Source: Prevotella sp. (GTDB taxonomy: Bacteria; Bacteroidota; Bacteroidia; Bacteroidales; Muribaculaceae). From it: a stretch of 64,000 bases of DNA. This document shows, piece by piece, positions 1 to 7,690 of this stretch. A program made the position numbers and the translations under genes. Every line of letters starts with the position of its first letter. Position 1 is the first letter of the stretch. Location: the NCBI GenBank assembly GCA_023666665.1, contig JAMPBN010000001.1:121246-185245 (forward strand), given 5' to 3'. The notes below the pieces were generated by a model. The model was not told the DNA's origin. It did not search any database and was given only the letters and a program-made list of their open reading frames with translations.

Positions 1-473
1 TTCTCAGCCAGACCCTCAAAGGCTTCTTCCTCGGCCTTGGCGATGAATATGATGCCGAACTCGACGCCATTGTCGACAACTATGTTGAAGTGGTAATTCT
101 TCCCACCTATCGCGACCTGGCCGCCAAGACCAAGGATCTCGCAACTGCCGTGAAAGCCCTCAACGCCAACCCCACCGACGAAACCTTCGCCGCCGCCGCA
201 CAGGCATGGTTCAATGCCCGCACACCCTGGGAGCAGAGCGAAGCATTCCTCTTCGGCCCGGTAGATGAACTCGGCCTCGACCCCAACATGGACTCCTGGC
301 CCCTTGACCAGACGGCTATCAGCAACCACATCGGCAACGCTGACTTCTCCGACCTCGAAACCACCGACGAAGACGGCCTCGTAACCGAAGCTTCGCAGAG
401 CATCCGCGGTTTCCACACCCTTGAGTTCCTAATTTTTGACAGCGGTTATCCCCGCAAAGTCAGCAACTTTTAA
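1..473 (+). CDS. Imelysin-family (peptidase M75-like) protein, 5'-partial and apparently short at the C-terminus
   Basis: The reading frame is open from base 3, so the start lies outside the window. The visible part has the usual N-terminal imelysin pattern: a helix with YVEVVILPTYRDLA, the segment PWEQSEAFLFGP, then DSWPLD, and finally G-F-H-T-L-E, which matches the GxHxxE motif. Imelysins are periplasmic or lipid-anchored helical proteins linked to iron or heme uptake. In the family the GxHxxE motif lies in the first half and a second helical bundle follows. Here the protein stops 15 residues after the motif and the next gene begins two bases later. It is therefore either truncated or an unusual short form. 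The family call is secure; whether it is functional is not. Confidence 0.82.
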   Translation, partial: LSQTLKGFFLGLGDEYDAELDAIVDNYVEVVILPTYRDLAAKTKDLATAVKALNANPTDETFAAAAQAWFNARTPWEQSEAFLFGPVDELGLDPNMDSWPLDQTAISNHIGNADFSDLETTDEDGLVTEASQSIRGFHTLEFLIFDSGYPRKVSNF

Positions 474-475
474 TA

Positions 476-1909
476 ATGAGATATAGGCAACTATCACCAC
501 TGATAATATTGCTTCTGCTGACATCAGCCTGCCAACAACTCGGCGACGGCCTTGATGTTACCGATATGGAGGTGCCCGAGGGCTATGAGCTCTCGGCGGG
601 TACCTCCACTATCTTTATGAATTCGTCGAAGTCGTATGACTCGCCGGCGGATTGGGTCAGCGGAACGTATTCGCAGCGCTTTATTCGCGGCGACAAACTC
701 TACGACGATATGCGCACGTCGGCCAACGGCTACGGCGGCGGTCTCGGCCCGGTATATGCCGGCTTTAGCTGCGGCAGCTGCCACTCCAACGCCGGGCGCA
801 CCAAGCCTGCCGGCTGGGCCGATGGCGGCACCGGCTCCTATGGCTTCTCGGCGCAGTTGGTCTACATCACCCGCCGCAACGGCCAGTTCTTCCGCGAGTA
901 TGGCCGAGTGCTCCACGACCAAGCCATATACGGCGTCAAGGCCGAGGGCAAGCTGAAAGTTGACTGGACATATCAGACGTTTAAGTTTGATGACGGCACC
1001 CCCTACGAACTTGCCCGCCCCACCTACACGATTACCGACTGGTATGACACGGCCATAGATCCGAAAGACCTGTTCTGCACCGTGCGCATACCCTTGCGCC
1101 ACGTAGGCATGGGCCAAATCATGAGCCTCGACCCCAACGAAATCGAAGCCCTTGCGCGCCAAAATCAGTTCCCCGAATACGGCATCTCCGGCCGTTGCAA
1201 CTATATCAGCGAACGCGGCGTGCAGAGCCTCGGAGTCAGCGGCAACAAGGCACAACACGCCGACCTGACCGTTGAGCTCGGCTTTTCGAGCGACATGGGC
1301 TGCACCAACTCGCGCTACCCCGAGGAGATTTGCGAGGGTCAGGTGCAGATGAGCCAAGGCTCGATGATGGGCCTGCTCTACGACAAACTCGACGTTTCGA
1401 CCGAAGACATGGAAAACGTTGACCTCTACATGCAGAGCCTCGGTGTTCCCGCCCGCCGCGACGTTAACGACCCGCAGGTCAAGCGCGGTCAGCAAATGTT
1501 TTACGAGGCGAAGTGCCACCTCTGCCACGTTACCACGCTCCACACCCGCCCGCGCGGCTCCACGCTGCTCAACGGCACCCAGCTCCCCTGGCTCGGCTCG
1601 CAGACCATTCACCCCTACAGCGACTTCCTGCTCCACGACATGGGATCGGAAATTATGGGCGTGGGTCTGAACGACAACTACGTCAGCGGCCTGGCCATGG
1701 GTAACGAATGGCGCACCACGCCGCTCTGGGGCATCGGCCTCCAAGAGAAAGTCAACGGCCACACCTACTTTCTCCACGACGGCCGTGCCCGCAACCTGAC
1801 CGAAGCCATCATGTGGCACGGCGGCGAAGGCGAAGTCTCCCGCAAGCTCTTTGCTCGCATGAGCGCCGACGACCGCGCCGCGCTGATTCGATTCCTTGAG
1901 TCGCTTTGA
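476..1909 (+). CDS. Di-heme oxidoreductase-family (DHOR, DUF1111) lipoprotein
   Basis: This 477-residue protein starts with a lipoprotein signal (LLLLTSAC, lipid-bearing Cys19). It has two c-type heme sites, CGSCH at residues 99-103 and CHLCH at 347-351. The second lies in a cytochrome-peroxidase-like C-terminal domain that ends with HDGRARNLTEAIMWHGGE, typical of the DHOR family. It should sit on the outer face of the inner membrane or at the outer membrane and transfer electrons; the substrate is unknown. It starts two bases after the imelysin stop. Genomic pairing of DHOR and imelysin genes is known and is usually read as iron or metal handling. The CcsBA-type synthetase downstream could attach its hemes. 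Confidence 0.88.
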   Translation: MRYRQLSPLIILLLLTSACQQLGDGLDVTDMEVPEGYELSAGTSTIFMNSSKSYDSPADWVSGTYSQRFIRGDKLYDDMRTSANGYGGGLGPVYAGFSCGSCHSNAGRTKPAGWADGGTGSYGFSAQLVYITRRNGQFFREYGRVLHDQAIYGVKAEGKLKVDWTYQTFKFDDGTPYELARPTYTITDWYDTAIDPKDLFCTVRIPLRHVGMGQIMSLDPNEIEALARQNQFPEYGISGRCNYISERGVQSLGVSGNKAQHADLTVELGFSSDMGCTNSRYPEEICEGQVQMSQGSMMGLLYDKLDVSTEDMENVDLYMQSLGVPARRDVNDPQVKRGQQMFYEAKCHLCHVTTLHTRPRGSTLLNGTQLPWLGSQTIHPYSDFLLHDMGSEIMGVGLNDNYVSGLAMGNEWRTTPLWGIGLQEKVNGHTYFLHDGRARNLTEAIMWHGGEGEVSRKLFARMSADDRAALIRFLESL

Positions 1910-1910
1910 A

Positions 1911-1950
1911 TAATTAGTAATTAGTAATTAGCAATTAGTAATTAGAAATT
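1911..1950 (+). repeat. Heptamer tandem repeat, unit TAATTAG
   Basis: Five contiguous 7-base units (TAATTAG three times, CAATTAG, TAATTAG) and a partial sixth (AAATT) fill the whole gap between the DHOR stop and the porin start at 1952. The run is AT-rich in a GC-rich neighbourhood. It occupies the ribosome-binding region of the porin gene, so a change in copy number would alter spacing by exactly 7 bases. It shares its period, though not its sequence, with other repeats in this window. Confidence 0.9.
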
Positions 1951-1951
1951 T

Positions 1952-3163
1952 ATGTTTAGAAAGTTCATCATAGCAACTGCAATGGCTTGCGCATTGAGCG
2001 CATCCGCACAGTATGAATCAGATACCGAAAACGGTGTGGTATCTTTTGCCGGGCGCAACGGCTTCAGCTGGGGCACCAAAGACGGCAAGTTCGTGTTCAA
2101 GCCCTACCTGCTCGTACAGGCTTCGGCCAACTTCAACTACTACGATGACCAGGGTCTCGACCCGGCATACAATCAGGATAACGTGGCCAAATCCGGCTTC
2201 GCCATTCCCTACGCCGTGCTCGGCTTCACGGGCAATGCCTTCGGGTTCATAACTTACAACCTCTCAATCAACGCCGCCGCTTCCGGCCAGGCTATTCTGC
2301 AACAGGCCTGGGCCGATATGAAGGTTTGCAACGAGTTTGCTGCCCGCGTGGGTAAGTTCAAGACCCCGTATTCCCACGCCTACCTGACTACCTTGGGCGA
2401 AACGATGTTTTCCACCCTGCCGGAGTCACTGACGCAGTCGGTGATTCTGCCATATTCGCTCAACGCCGTGGCTCCGAATATGGGCACCGGCTTTGACCTC
2501 GGCGTGGAACTCCACGGTTTGGTAGCCAAGAAATTCGGCTATCAGGTGGGCGTTTTCAACGGCACCGGCCCGACCATCAACACCGCCACCAAAACCTGGA
2601 GCGACGACTGGCACATCCCCTCGATGCTCTATGCCGCCCGCCTCACCTATCAGCCCTTTGGCGTGATGCCCGCAACTCAAGGCAACCCCAATCAGCTCAA
2701 CCTCAACAAGATGCTCATAGGCCTGAGCGCCAATATGAACGTGGAGAGCGAAAACGAGAGCACCAACGACTTCCGCGCCGGAGCGGAGTTTGCCTGGCTC
2801 TATAATCGCCTGTACGTAGGCGCAGAGATGTATTACATGCACGTGGGCTTCACCAAGCGTCAGAAAATCAGCGAATCATACAACTATATGGGCGGCTACG
2901 TTCAGGCCGGCTACTTTGTGCATCCGCGAGTGCAATGCTGCCTGCGCTATGACCTCTTTGACCGCAACGGCCTCGACGACGGCGGCTTGCTCAACATGCC
3001 TTCAGTTGGCCTGAACTACTTCGTCAAGGGTGCGAACCTGAAACTCCAGGCAATGTATCGCTACATGGGCCGCACCGGCCACGCCACGCAGCTCGACCGC
3101 GACAACGATGCCCTCGGCATGTCGACCCACTACGCCCAAGTTCAGCTGCAATATACTTTTTGA
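1952..3163 (+). CDS. OprO/OprP-like phosphate-selective porin family protein
   Basis: This 403-residue outer-membrane protein has a cleavable signal peptide (first ~19 residues, ending ALSASA) and alternating beta-strand composition. Motifs such as FKPYLLVQASANFNYY and DMKVCNEFAARVGKFKTPY are typical of the phosphate-selective porin O/P family (Pfam 07396), and it ends with a terminal Phe as outer-membrane barrels do. The real substrate cannot be told from sequence. Its position between DHOR and a mono-heme lipoprotein suggests it supplies an ion or small ligand to the same pathway. The next gene begins only a few bases beyond the stop. The start ATG follows directly after a heptamer repeat. 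Confidence 0.85.
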   Translation: MFRKFIIATAMACALSASAQYESDTENGVVSFAGRNGFSWGTKDGKFVFKPYLLVQASANFNYYDDQGLDPAYNQDNVAKSGFAIPYAVLGFTGNAFGFITYNLSINAAASGQAILQQAWADMKVCNEFAARVGKFKTPYSHAYLTTLGETMFSTLPESLTQSVILPYSLNAVAPNMGTGFDLGVELHGLVAKKFGYQVGVFNGTGPTINTATKTWSDDWHIPSMLYAARLTYQPFGVMPATQGNPNQLNLNKMLIGLSANMNVESENESTNDFRAGAEFAWLYNRLYVGAEMYYMHVGFTKRQKISESYNYMGGYVQAGYFVHPRVQCCLRYDLFDRNGLDDGGLLNMPSVGLNYFVKGANLKLQAMYRYMGRTGHATQLDRDNDALGMSTHYAQVQLQYTF

Positions 3164-3186
3164 CCCCTATGCTGCGTTATATAAAC

Positions 3187-3603
3187 ATGAAATGTCTCTT
3201 AAGCCCCTTAGCCTCGGCCATGCTTTTGGTCGGGCTATCGGCGTGTGATGAGGGTAGAATTACCGAAACGACAACGGTGGTGGAACCCGTGGTAGCCTCC
3301 GAGCGCCTGACTATGGAGCAGAAGGTGCAGAAACGCATCTTCGAAGCCCATTGCGTGCAATGCCATGGTGGCCGCGAAACTGCCGCCGCCGGCCTCTTCC
3401 TCACCGAAGGACACGAGTCGCTGAGCAACCGCGAGTCGAACGTGGCTGAGGGCGAAGTGGTAGTTATTCCCGGCAATCACTCCGAGAGCCTTATATACAA
3501 GGCGGTTGCTACCGACATTTCAAACTCCTGGGCCGTGCCCCACAATAATTTTCTCGACGAATCTGAAAAATATCTTTTGGCAACTTGGATAGACCTCCAA
3601 TGA
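3187..3603 (+). CDS. Small mono-heme cytochrome c lipoprotein
   Basis: This is a 138-residue protein if it starts at the ATG at 3187; an in-frame ATG at 3169 adds six residues. The later start gives a clean lipoprotein signal (VGLSAC, lipid-bearing Cys20). One heme c site, CVQCHGG, lies at residues 56-62, preceded by a helix (QKVQKRIFEAH). The C-terminal segment resembles planctomycete-type cytochrome domains that end with a helix such as LATWIDL. It probably carries electrons near the membrane, perhaps for the DHOR protein encoded two genes upstream. It overlaps the next gene by four bases, which indicates translational coupling. Confidence 0.82.
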   Translation: MKCLLSPLASAMLLVGLSACDEGRITETTTVVEPVVASERLTMEQKVQKRIFEAHCVQCHGGRETAAAGLFLTEGHESLSNRESNVAEGEVVVIPGNHSESLIYKAVATDISNSWAVPHNNFLDESEKYLLATWIDLQ

Positions 3604-4700
3604 ATATCATCACAAGAACTAAACTTTTCACCTCTTCAGCAGGGAAGAAAGAGCTTCACGCAATAGTGCGCCCGGCAGAGCGAGGCCTTTTTGGCAACCA
3701 GCTCGCGGCGATTTTCGATGCCGTCAAGGAGCTGGAAGCCTCATCGGGACTGACGCCCATAATGGTTCGCTACTTTTTGAGCGACGCGGCAAATCAGGCT
3801 GCTGCCGTCCGCGACCTGCCTCACGGTTGCGCAGTCAGCGTGGTTGAGCAGCGACCCCTTGGCGGCGAGAAAGTTGCCGCGTGGATATGGCTGCAAGAGG
3901 GCGTTGAAGTCAAGCGCGAAAAAGACGGCTTCTACGCAGTGAAACACGGCGCCTACACCACGCTGCTGCAAACCTCGGCGTGCGAGCCGGGCTTGCAGTC
4001 ATCAACGGCTACCCGCGCAATTCTCGGCGACCTGGCGCTGAAGCTCGATGACCGAGGCGGCTCGATGCTCGATAACTGCCTGCGCACGTGGTTGTTTGTG
4101 CGCGATGTCGACGTAAACTACGCCGGCGTGGTTGCCGGGCGCAACGAGCTGTTTGCCCTCAACGGCCTCTCGACCGACACCCACTTTATTGCCTCCACGG
4201 GCATCAACGGCGCACACGAGGATTACACCGTCAAGGTGCAGATGGACTCGCTGAGCTGCCTGGGCATCAAGCCCGAACAGGTGCGCCAGCTCGAGGCGCG
4301 CACCCACCTCAACCCCACGAGCGAATATGGCGTGGCGTTTGAACGCGCCACGGCAGTGGACTTCGGCGACCGCCGCCACGTTCTCGTGTCCGGCACCGCA
4401 AGCATCAACAACAAGGGCGAGGTGGTTCACGTCGGCGACATTACGCGTCAAACCGAGCGCATGATTGAAAACGTCGGCGCTCTATTGGCGCAGGCCGATT
4501 GCGACTTCTCCAACGTTGGTCATCTGATTGTATATCTGCGCGATATTGCCGACCGACCCGAAGTCGAGGCGATTTTTGCCGACCGTTTTCCCGACATCCC
4601 CTACGTGCTTGTCCACGCCCCGGTTTGCCGCCCGACGTGGTTGATAGAAATGGAATGTATGGCATTCAAGCCCATTGAAACCGGCTATGCGGCTTATTAA
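3600..4700 (+). CDS. Two-domain RidA/YjgF-superfamily protein, chorismatase-like architecture
   Basis: The start is taken as the ATG at 3600, overlapping the previous stop, giving 366 residues. The C-terminal ~120 residues are RidA-like: VSGTASINNKGEVVHVGDI, then repeated helix-strand units, ending in RPTWLIEMECMAF where RidA has its conserved Arg and Glu. The long N-terminal half also has a weak YjgF-like look. This double arrangement is known in FkbO/Hyg5-type chorismatases, but Bacteroidetes members are usually just called translation-inhibitor or endoribonuclease L-PSP proteins. I cannot confirm an active site. Its place between a cytochrome and a cytochrome c synthetase suggests a role in electron-transport cofactors, which is inference. 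Confidence 0.68.
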   Translation: MNIITRTKLFTSSAGKKELHAIVRPAERGLFGNQLAAIFDAVKELEASSGLTPIMVRYFLSDAANQAAAVRDLPHGCAVSVVEQRPLGGEKVAAWIWLQEGVEVKREKDGFYAVKHGAYTTLLQTSACEPGLQSSTATRAILGDLALKLDDRGGSMLDNCLRTWLFVRDVDVNYAGVVAGRNELFALNGLSTDTHFIASTGINGAHEDYTVKVQMDSLSCLGIKPEQVRQLEARTHLNPTSEYGVAFERATAVDFGDRRHVLVSGTASINNKGEVVHVGDITRQTERMIENVGALLAQADCDFSNVGHLIVYLRDIADRPEVEAIFADRFPDIPYVLVHAPVCRPTWLIEMECMAFKPIETGYAAY

Positions 4701-6261
4701 GCTGCTGCTCCACAGCCCCGCGCTGATTATTCTACACCTCTCTCTGTTGCTGATAATTGCGGGAGGTGTTACCACATGGCTCACAGCCGAAGACGATATA
4801 GTTGCGCTCAAGCCGGGTGAGCCGGTCGAGGTTCACGGCATCAGCCTGGAACTGAGCGAGTTTGAGACTATTTATTACCCCGGCGGCGAAATGCCGCGCA
4901 ATTATCAGTCGCACCTTATTGTGAATAATGAGGAGCGGACTCTTGCCGTCAATGAGCCGTTGACCGTGGGCCGTTGGCGGCTATATCAGCAGAGTTTCAC
5001 CCCCGACGGCTGCTCGGTAGTGGCTCTCCGCGCCGACCGCCCCGGCACAGCGCTGACTTTCAGCGGCTATGCGCTTTTTGCCATAGGCGGACTGTTTGCG
5101 CTCATTCGCAAAAGGAAGAAGAAATATCTTCTCTTTTCTCTATTATCTATTACCTCTATATCTTCCCGGGCAGTCCCTGTGGTTAAGCCGGAGATTGCCG
5201 ACTCGCTCGAGCGGGTACAGGTGGTGTATCAGGGTCGCGTGGTGCCATATGCCACCGTGGCTCACGATGCCCTGCAAAAAATCTACGGCAAGTCGTCCTA
5301 CAAGGAACTTTCGGCAGCACGTACCGTGCTTTCGCTGACGCTCTTTCCCGAAGAATGGAACTCCGAACCGATAATCAAGACCAAGGCGGGGAAGATTTCG
5401 CTGCTCGATTGCTTTGACAATCAGGGGAATTACCTGATGTATGACGACGTTGATGCCGATGAGCGCGTGGGGGTGATATTGCTGCTGCGCAGCGGCGAGT
5501 TTTTCAGCAAATCAGACGAGCAACCGCTTTCGCCACTGAGAGTTAACGCCGAAATTTGGTACAACCGCATCCCCTCCACGCTGATAATCTTCATATTGCT
5601 TTTCATTGCCGCCGCGCTGAGCTTTTTGGGGTGGAAGCCGGTGCTTGCGTGGGCGGCCTTGGCGCTGCAATTGGCGGTAATCGGGGTGCAGTGTTGGCTG
5701 CTGGGGCATGGGCCGTTCGCGTCAACGTTTGAGACCCTGCAATTCCTTGTTGCCGTGGTCGTTATCTTCGCCCTGTGCGTCAAAAACGCACAGGCTCCGA
5801 TATTGCTTGCCGCCGGGTGTATGGCCTTGGTGGCGCATCTGCAACACGCCAACCCGATGGTAACGCCACTGATGCCGGTGTTGCACTCGCCGTGGCTGTC
5901 GCTCCACGTGAGCCTCGTCATGACCTCCTATGCCATGCTGCTTGTTGTGGCCGTAATGGCCGCCGTGGGTCTTTTCCGCAACCCCGACCAGATGCGCCGC
6001 CGTGCTTTGGCACTGCTTCGCCCGGCTGTTTATCTGCTTGGTTTGGGCATAATTACCGGTTCCGTGTGGGCCAACGAGGCATGGGGACGCTACTGGGGCT
6101 GGGATCCCAAGGAGACCGCCGCACTCGTTACTTTTTTGATTTACGTCATTCCGCTTCATCTGCGCAAGCCCTCACTGTGGTGGCTGATTTTGCCGCTGCT
6201 GAGCGTTGCAATGACCTACTTCGGAGTGAATCTTCTGCCCTCGCTCCACGCATATTCTTAA
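4687..6261 (+). CDS. ccsBA: Fused ResB-CcsA cytochrome c synthetase (system II, CcsBA type)
   Basis: The chosen ATG at 4687 overlaps the preceding gene by 14 bases; an upstream TTG at 4675 is less likely. The 524-residue membrane protein has an N-terminal ResB-like part (TM near residues 8-30, a soluble loop, TM near 125-140). The C-terminal CcsA-like part has several membrane helices and the tryptophan-rich heme-handling motif WANEAWGRYWGWDPKE at about 461-476. Conserved His residues near 400 and 407 fit external heme ligands. System II synthetases ligate heme to CxxCH motifs outside the inner membrane. The two cytochromes upstream are obvious clients. No ccmA-I (system I) genes are seen here. 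Confidence 0.88.
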   Translation: MRLIKLLLHSPALIILHLSLLLIIAGGVTTWLTAEDDIVALKPGEPVEVHGISLELSEFETIYYPGGEMPRNYQSHLIVNNEERTLAVNEPLTVGRWRLYQQSFTPDGCSVVALRADRPGTALTFSGYALFAIGGLFALIRKRKKKYLLFSLLSITSISSRAVPVVKPEIADSLERVQVVYQGRVVPYATVAHDALQKIYGKSSYKELSAARTVLSLTLFPEEWNSEPIIKTKAGKISLLDCFDNQGNYLMYDDVDADERVGVILLLRSGEFFSKSDEQPLSPLRVNAEIWYNRIPSTLIIFILLFIAAALSFLGWKPVLAWAALALQLAVIGVQCWLLGHGPFASTFETLQFLVAVVVIFALCVKNAQAPILLAAGCMALVAHLQHANPMVTPLMPVLHSPWLSLHVSLVMTSYAMLLVVAVMAAVGLFRNPDQMRRRALALLRPAVYLLGLGIITGSVWANEAWGRYWGWDPKETAALVTFLIYVIPLHLRKPSLWWLILPLLSVAMTYFGVNLLPSLHAYS

Positions 6262-6268
6262 ATTTTAA

Positions 6269-6300
6269 TTTGCGGAGTTGCGGGGAATTTCGTAATTTTG
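6269..6300 (+). promoter_or_regulatory. Bacteroidetes-type promoter of fba
   Basis: TTTG at 6269-6272 and TAATTTTG at 6293-6300 are separated by 20 bases and match the -33/-7 pattern. The fba start lies 50 bases downstream. Confidence 0.75.
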
Positions 6301-6349
6301 CGGTTGGAAATTAAACACAATAAATTTTTCTAACACTTTTCAAACCAAA

Positions 6350-7351
6350 ATGGTAAGTTACAAAGAATTAGGTCTCGTAAACACCCGCGAGATGTTTGCC
6401 AAGGCCATCAAGGGCGGCTATGCCATCCCCGCTTTCAACTTCAACAATATGGAGCAGCTCCAGGCTATCATCAAGGCTGCTTCTGAAGAAAAATCTCCCG
6501 TAATCCTCCAGGTTTCCAAGGGCGCACGCAACTATGCCAACGCTACCCTGCTCCGCTACATGGCCCAGGGTGCCGTTGCCTACGCTAAAGAACTCGGTTG
6601 GGAACACCCCCAGATTGTTCTTCACCTTGACCACGGCGACAGCTTCGAGCTCTGCAAGAGCTGCATCGACAACGGCTTCTCAAGCGTGATGATCGACGGT
6701 TCTCACCTCCCCTACGAGGAAAACGTTGCTCTGACCAAGAAAGTAGTAGACTATGCTCACCAGTATGACGTAACCGTTGAAGGCGAACTCGGCGTGCTTG
6801 CAGGCGTTGAAGACGAAGTTTCCAGCGACCACCACACCTACACCGACCCCGAAGAAGTTATTGACTTCGCTACCCGCACCGGCTGCGACTCTCTCGCCAT
6901 CTCTATCGGCACCAGCCACGGCGCATACAAGTTCACCCCCGAACAGTGCACCCGCGACCCGAAGACCGGCCGTCTCGTGCCCCCGCCGCTGGCATTCAAC
7001 GTACTCGACGCCGTTATGGAGAAACTCCCCGGCTTCCCCATCGTGCTCCACGGCTCCAGCTCCGTGCCTCAGGAATATGTTGACACCATCAACAAATATG
7101 GCGGCAAACTTCCCGATGCAATCGGTATTCCCGAAGAAGAACTCCGCAAGGCTGCAAAGAGCGCCGTTTGCAAAATCAACATCGACTCCGACAGCCGTTT
7201 GGCTATGACCGCCGCCGTTCGCGAAGTCTTCGCCACCAAACCCGGCGAATTCGACCCCCGCAAATACCTCGGTCCGGCTCGCGACGAAATGGAGAAACTC
7301 TACAAGCACAAAATTGTCAACGTGCTTGGCTCCAACGGCAAAGCCGAATAA
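6350..7351 (+). CDS. fba: Class II fructose-bisphosphate aldolase
   Basis: This 333-residue enzyme of glycolysis and gluconeogenesis cleaves fructose-1,6-bisphosphate into dihydroxyacetone phosphate and glyceraldehyde-3-phosphate, using a divalent metal. The catalytic and metal-binding segment HLDHGDSFELCKSCID is present. VEGELGVLAG, SIGTSHGAYKF and VLHGSSSVP follow in the order usual for the longer class II aldolases. The gene is monocistronic, with its own promoter upstream and a strong hairpin downstream. Its codon use, dominated by C-ending codons, fits a highly expressed gene. Confidence 0.95.
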   Translation: MVSYKELGLVNTREMFAKAIKGGYAIPAFNFNNMEQLQAIIKAASEEKSPVILQVSKGARNYANATLLRYMAQGAVAYAKELGWEHPQIVLHLDHGDSFELCKSCIDNGFSSVMIDGSHLPYEENVALTKKVVDYAHQYDVTVEGELGVLAGVEDEVSSDHHTYTDPEEVIDFATRTGCDSLAISIGTSHGAYKFTPEQCTRDPKTGRLVPPPLAFNVLDAVMEKLPGFPIVLHGSSSVPQEYVDTINKYGGKLPDAIGIPEEELRKAAKSAVCKINIDSDSRLAMTAAVREVFATKPGEFDPRKYLGPARDEMEKLYKHKIVNVLGSNGKAE

Positions 7352-7405
7352 TTTCACCCCACACAACCACAAAGCGGCTGTATAGAAATACAACCGAACG
7401 ATATG

Positions 7406-7434
7406 AAAGCGGCGGACTTTTGTCCGCCGCTTTT
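7406..7434 (+). terminator. Strong hairpin terminator after fba; palindrome core repeated elsewhere
   Basis: The perfect 12-bp stem AAAGCGGCGGAC / GTCCGCCGCTTT has a TTTT loop and is followed by a short T run (7431-7434). The 16-base core GCGGAC-TTTT-GTCCGC occurs again after ftsH at 27771-27786. Confidence 0.8.
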
Positions 7435-7466
7435 CGTATAGTACCTCCAATCAAGCACATTGTTAG

Positions 7467-7490
7467 CGATGCGGGCAAGAGTCCGCATCG
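7467..7490. repeat. Imperfect hairpin
   Basis: CGATGCGGGC (7467-7476) pairs with GTCCGCATCG (7481-7490) around an AAGA loop, with one G-T pair. It has no T tract, so it is probably not a terminator. The arm contains the same TCCGC core as the neighbouring terminator. Confidence 0.6.
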
Positions 7491-7581
7491 TCCATATTAT
7501 TGGTATGGGATCGTGCGTATGTGGCATTTTTGCAACATATGCAAAAAATAATTGTTTGTGGGGTTATTGCGGAAAAATTTG

Positions 7582-7589
7582 TAACTTTG
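7582..7589 (+). promoter_or_regulatory. -7 promoter box of valS
   Basis: TAACTTTG matches TAnnTTTG. The nearest TTTG (7555-7558) is 23 bases upstream, slightly wide, so only the -7 part is convincing. A 102-base leader follows, containing a heptamer repeat. Confidence 0.6.
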
Positions 7590-7618
7590 CAGTCTGATAT
7601 GGCTGGACTTTGTTTTGC

Positions 7619-7646
7619 CATTAACCATTAGTCATTAATCATTAAC
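7619..7646 (+). repeat. Heptamer tandem repeat, unit CATTANY
   Basis: Four contiguous 7-base units: CATTAAC, CATTAGT, CATTAAT, CATTAAC. They lie in the valS leader, 44 bases before the start codon. Confidence 0.8.
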
Positions 7647-7690
7647 CTTACAACCCCATAACCCTGCAGCACAGGCGCTGCAATCAGATT

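Larger units (their letters stand above)
7352..7690. other. Intergenic region fba-valS with three hairpins, a promoter and a heptamer repeat
   Basis: This 339-base gap has no credible gene. In order it holds a perfect terminator-like hairpin (7406-7433), a second imperfect hairpin (7467-7490), a 7-bp inverted repeat TTTTTGC/GCAAAAA (7527-7547), a -7 promoter box (7582-7589) and a heptamer repeat (7619-7646). Short open frames crossing it have no recognisable homology and are interrupted by these structures. Confidence 0.8.

Noticed and set aside
524..1819. 431-codon open frame on the minus strand opposite the DHOR gene
   Set aside because: It is a shadow of GC-rich codon use; the plus-strand protein has a lipobox and two heme motifs, whereas the antisense translation is Ala/Val-rich with no family pattern.
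6680..7450. 256-codon minus-strand frame over fba
   Set aside because: Antisense shadow of a highly biased gene; it also runs through the terminator hairpin.
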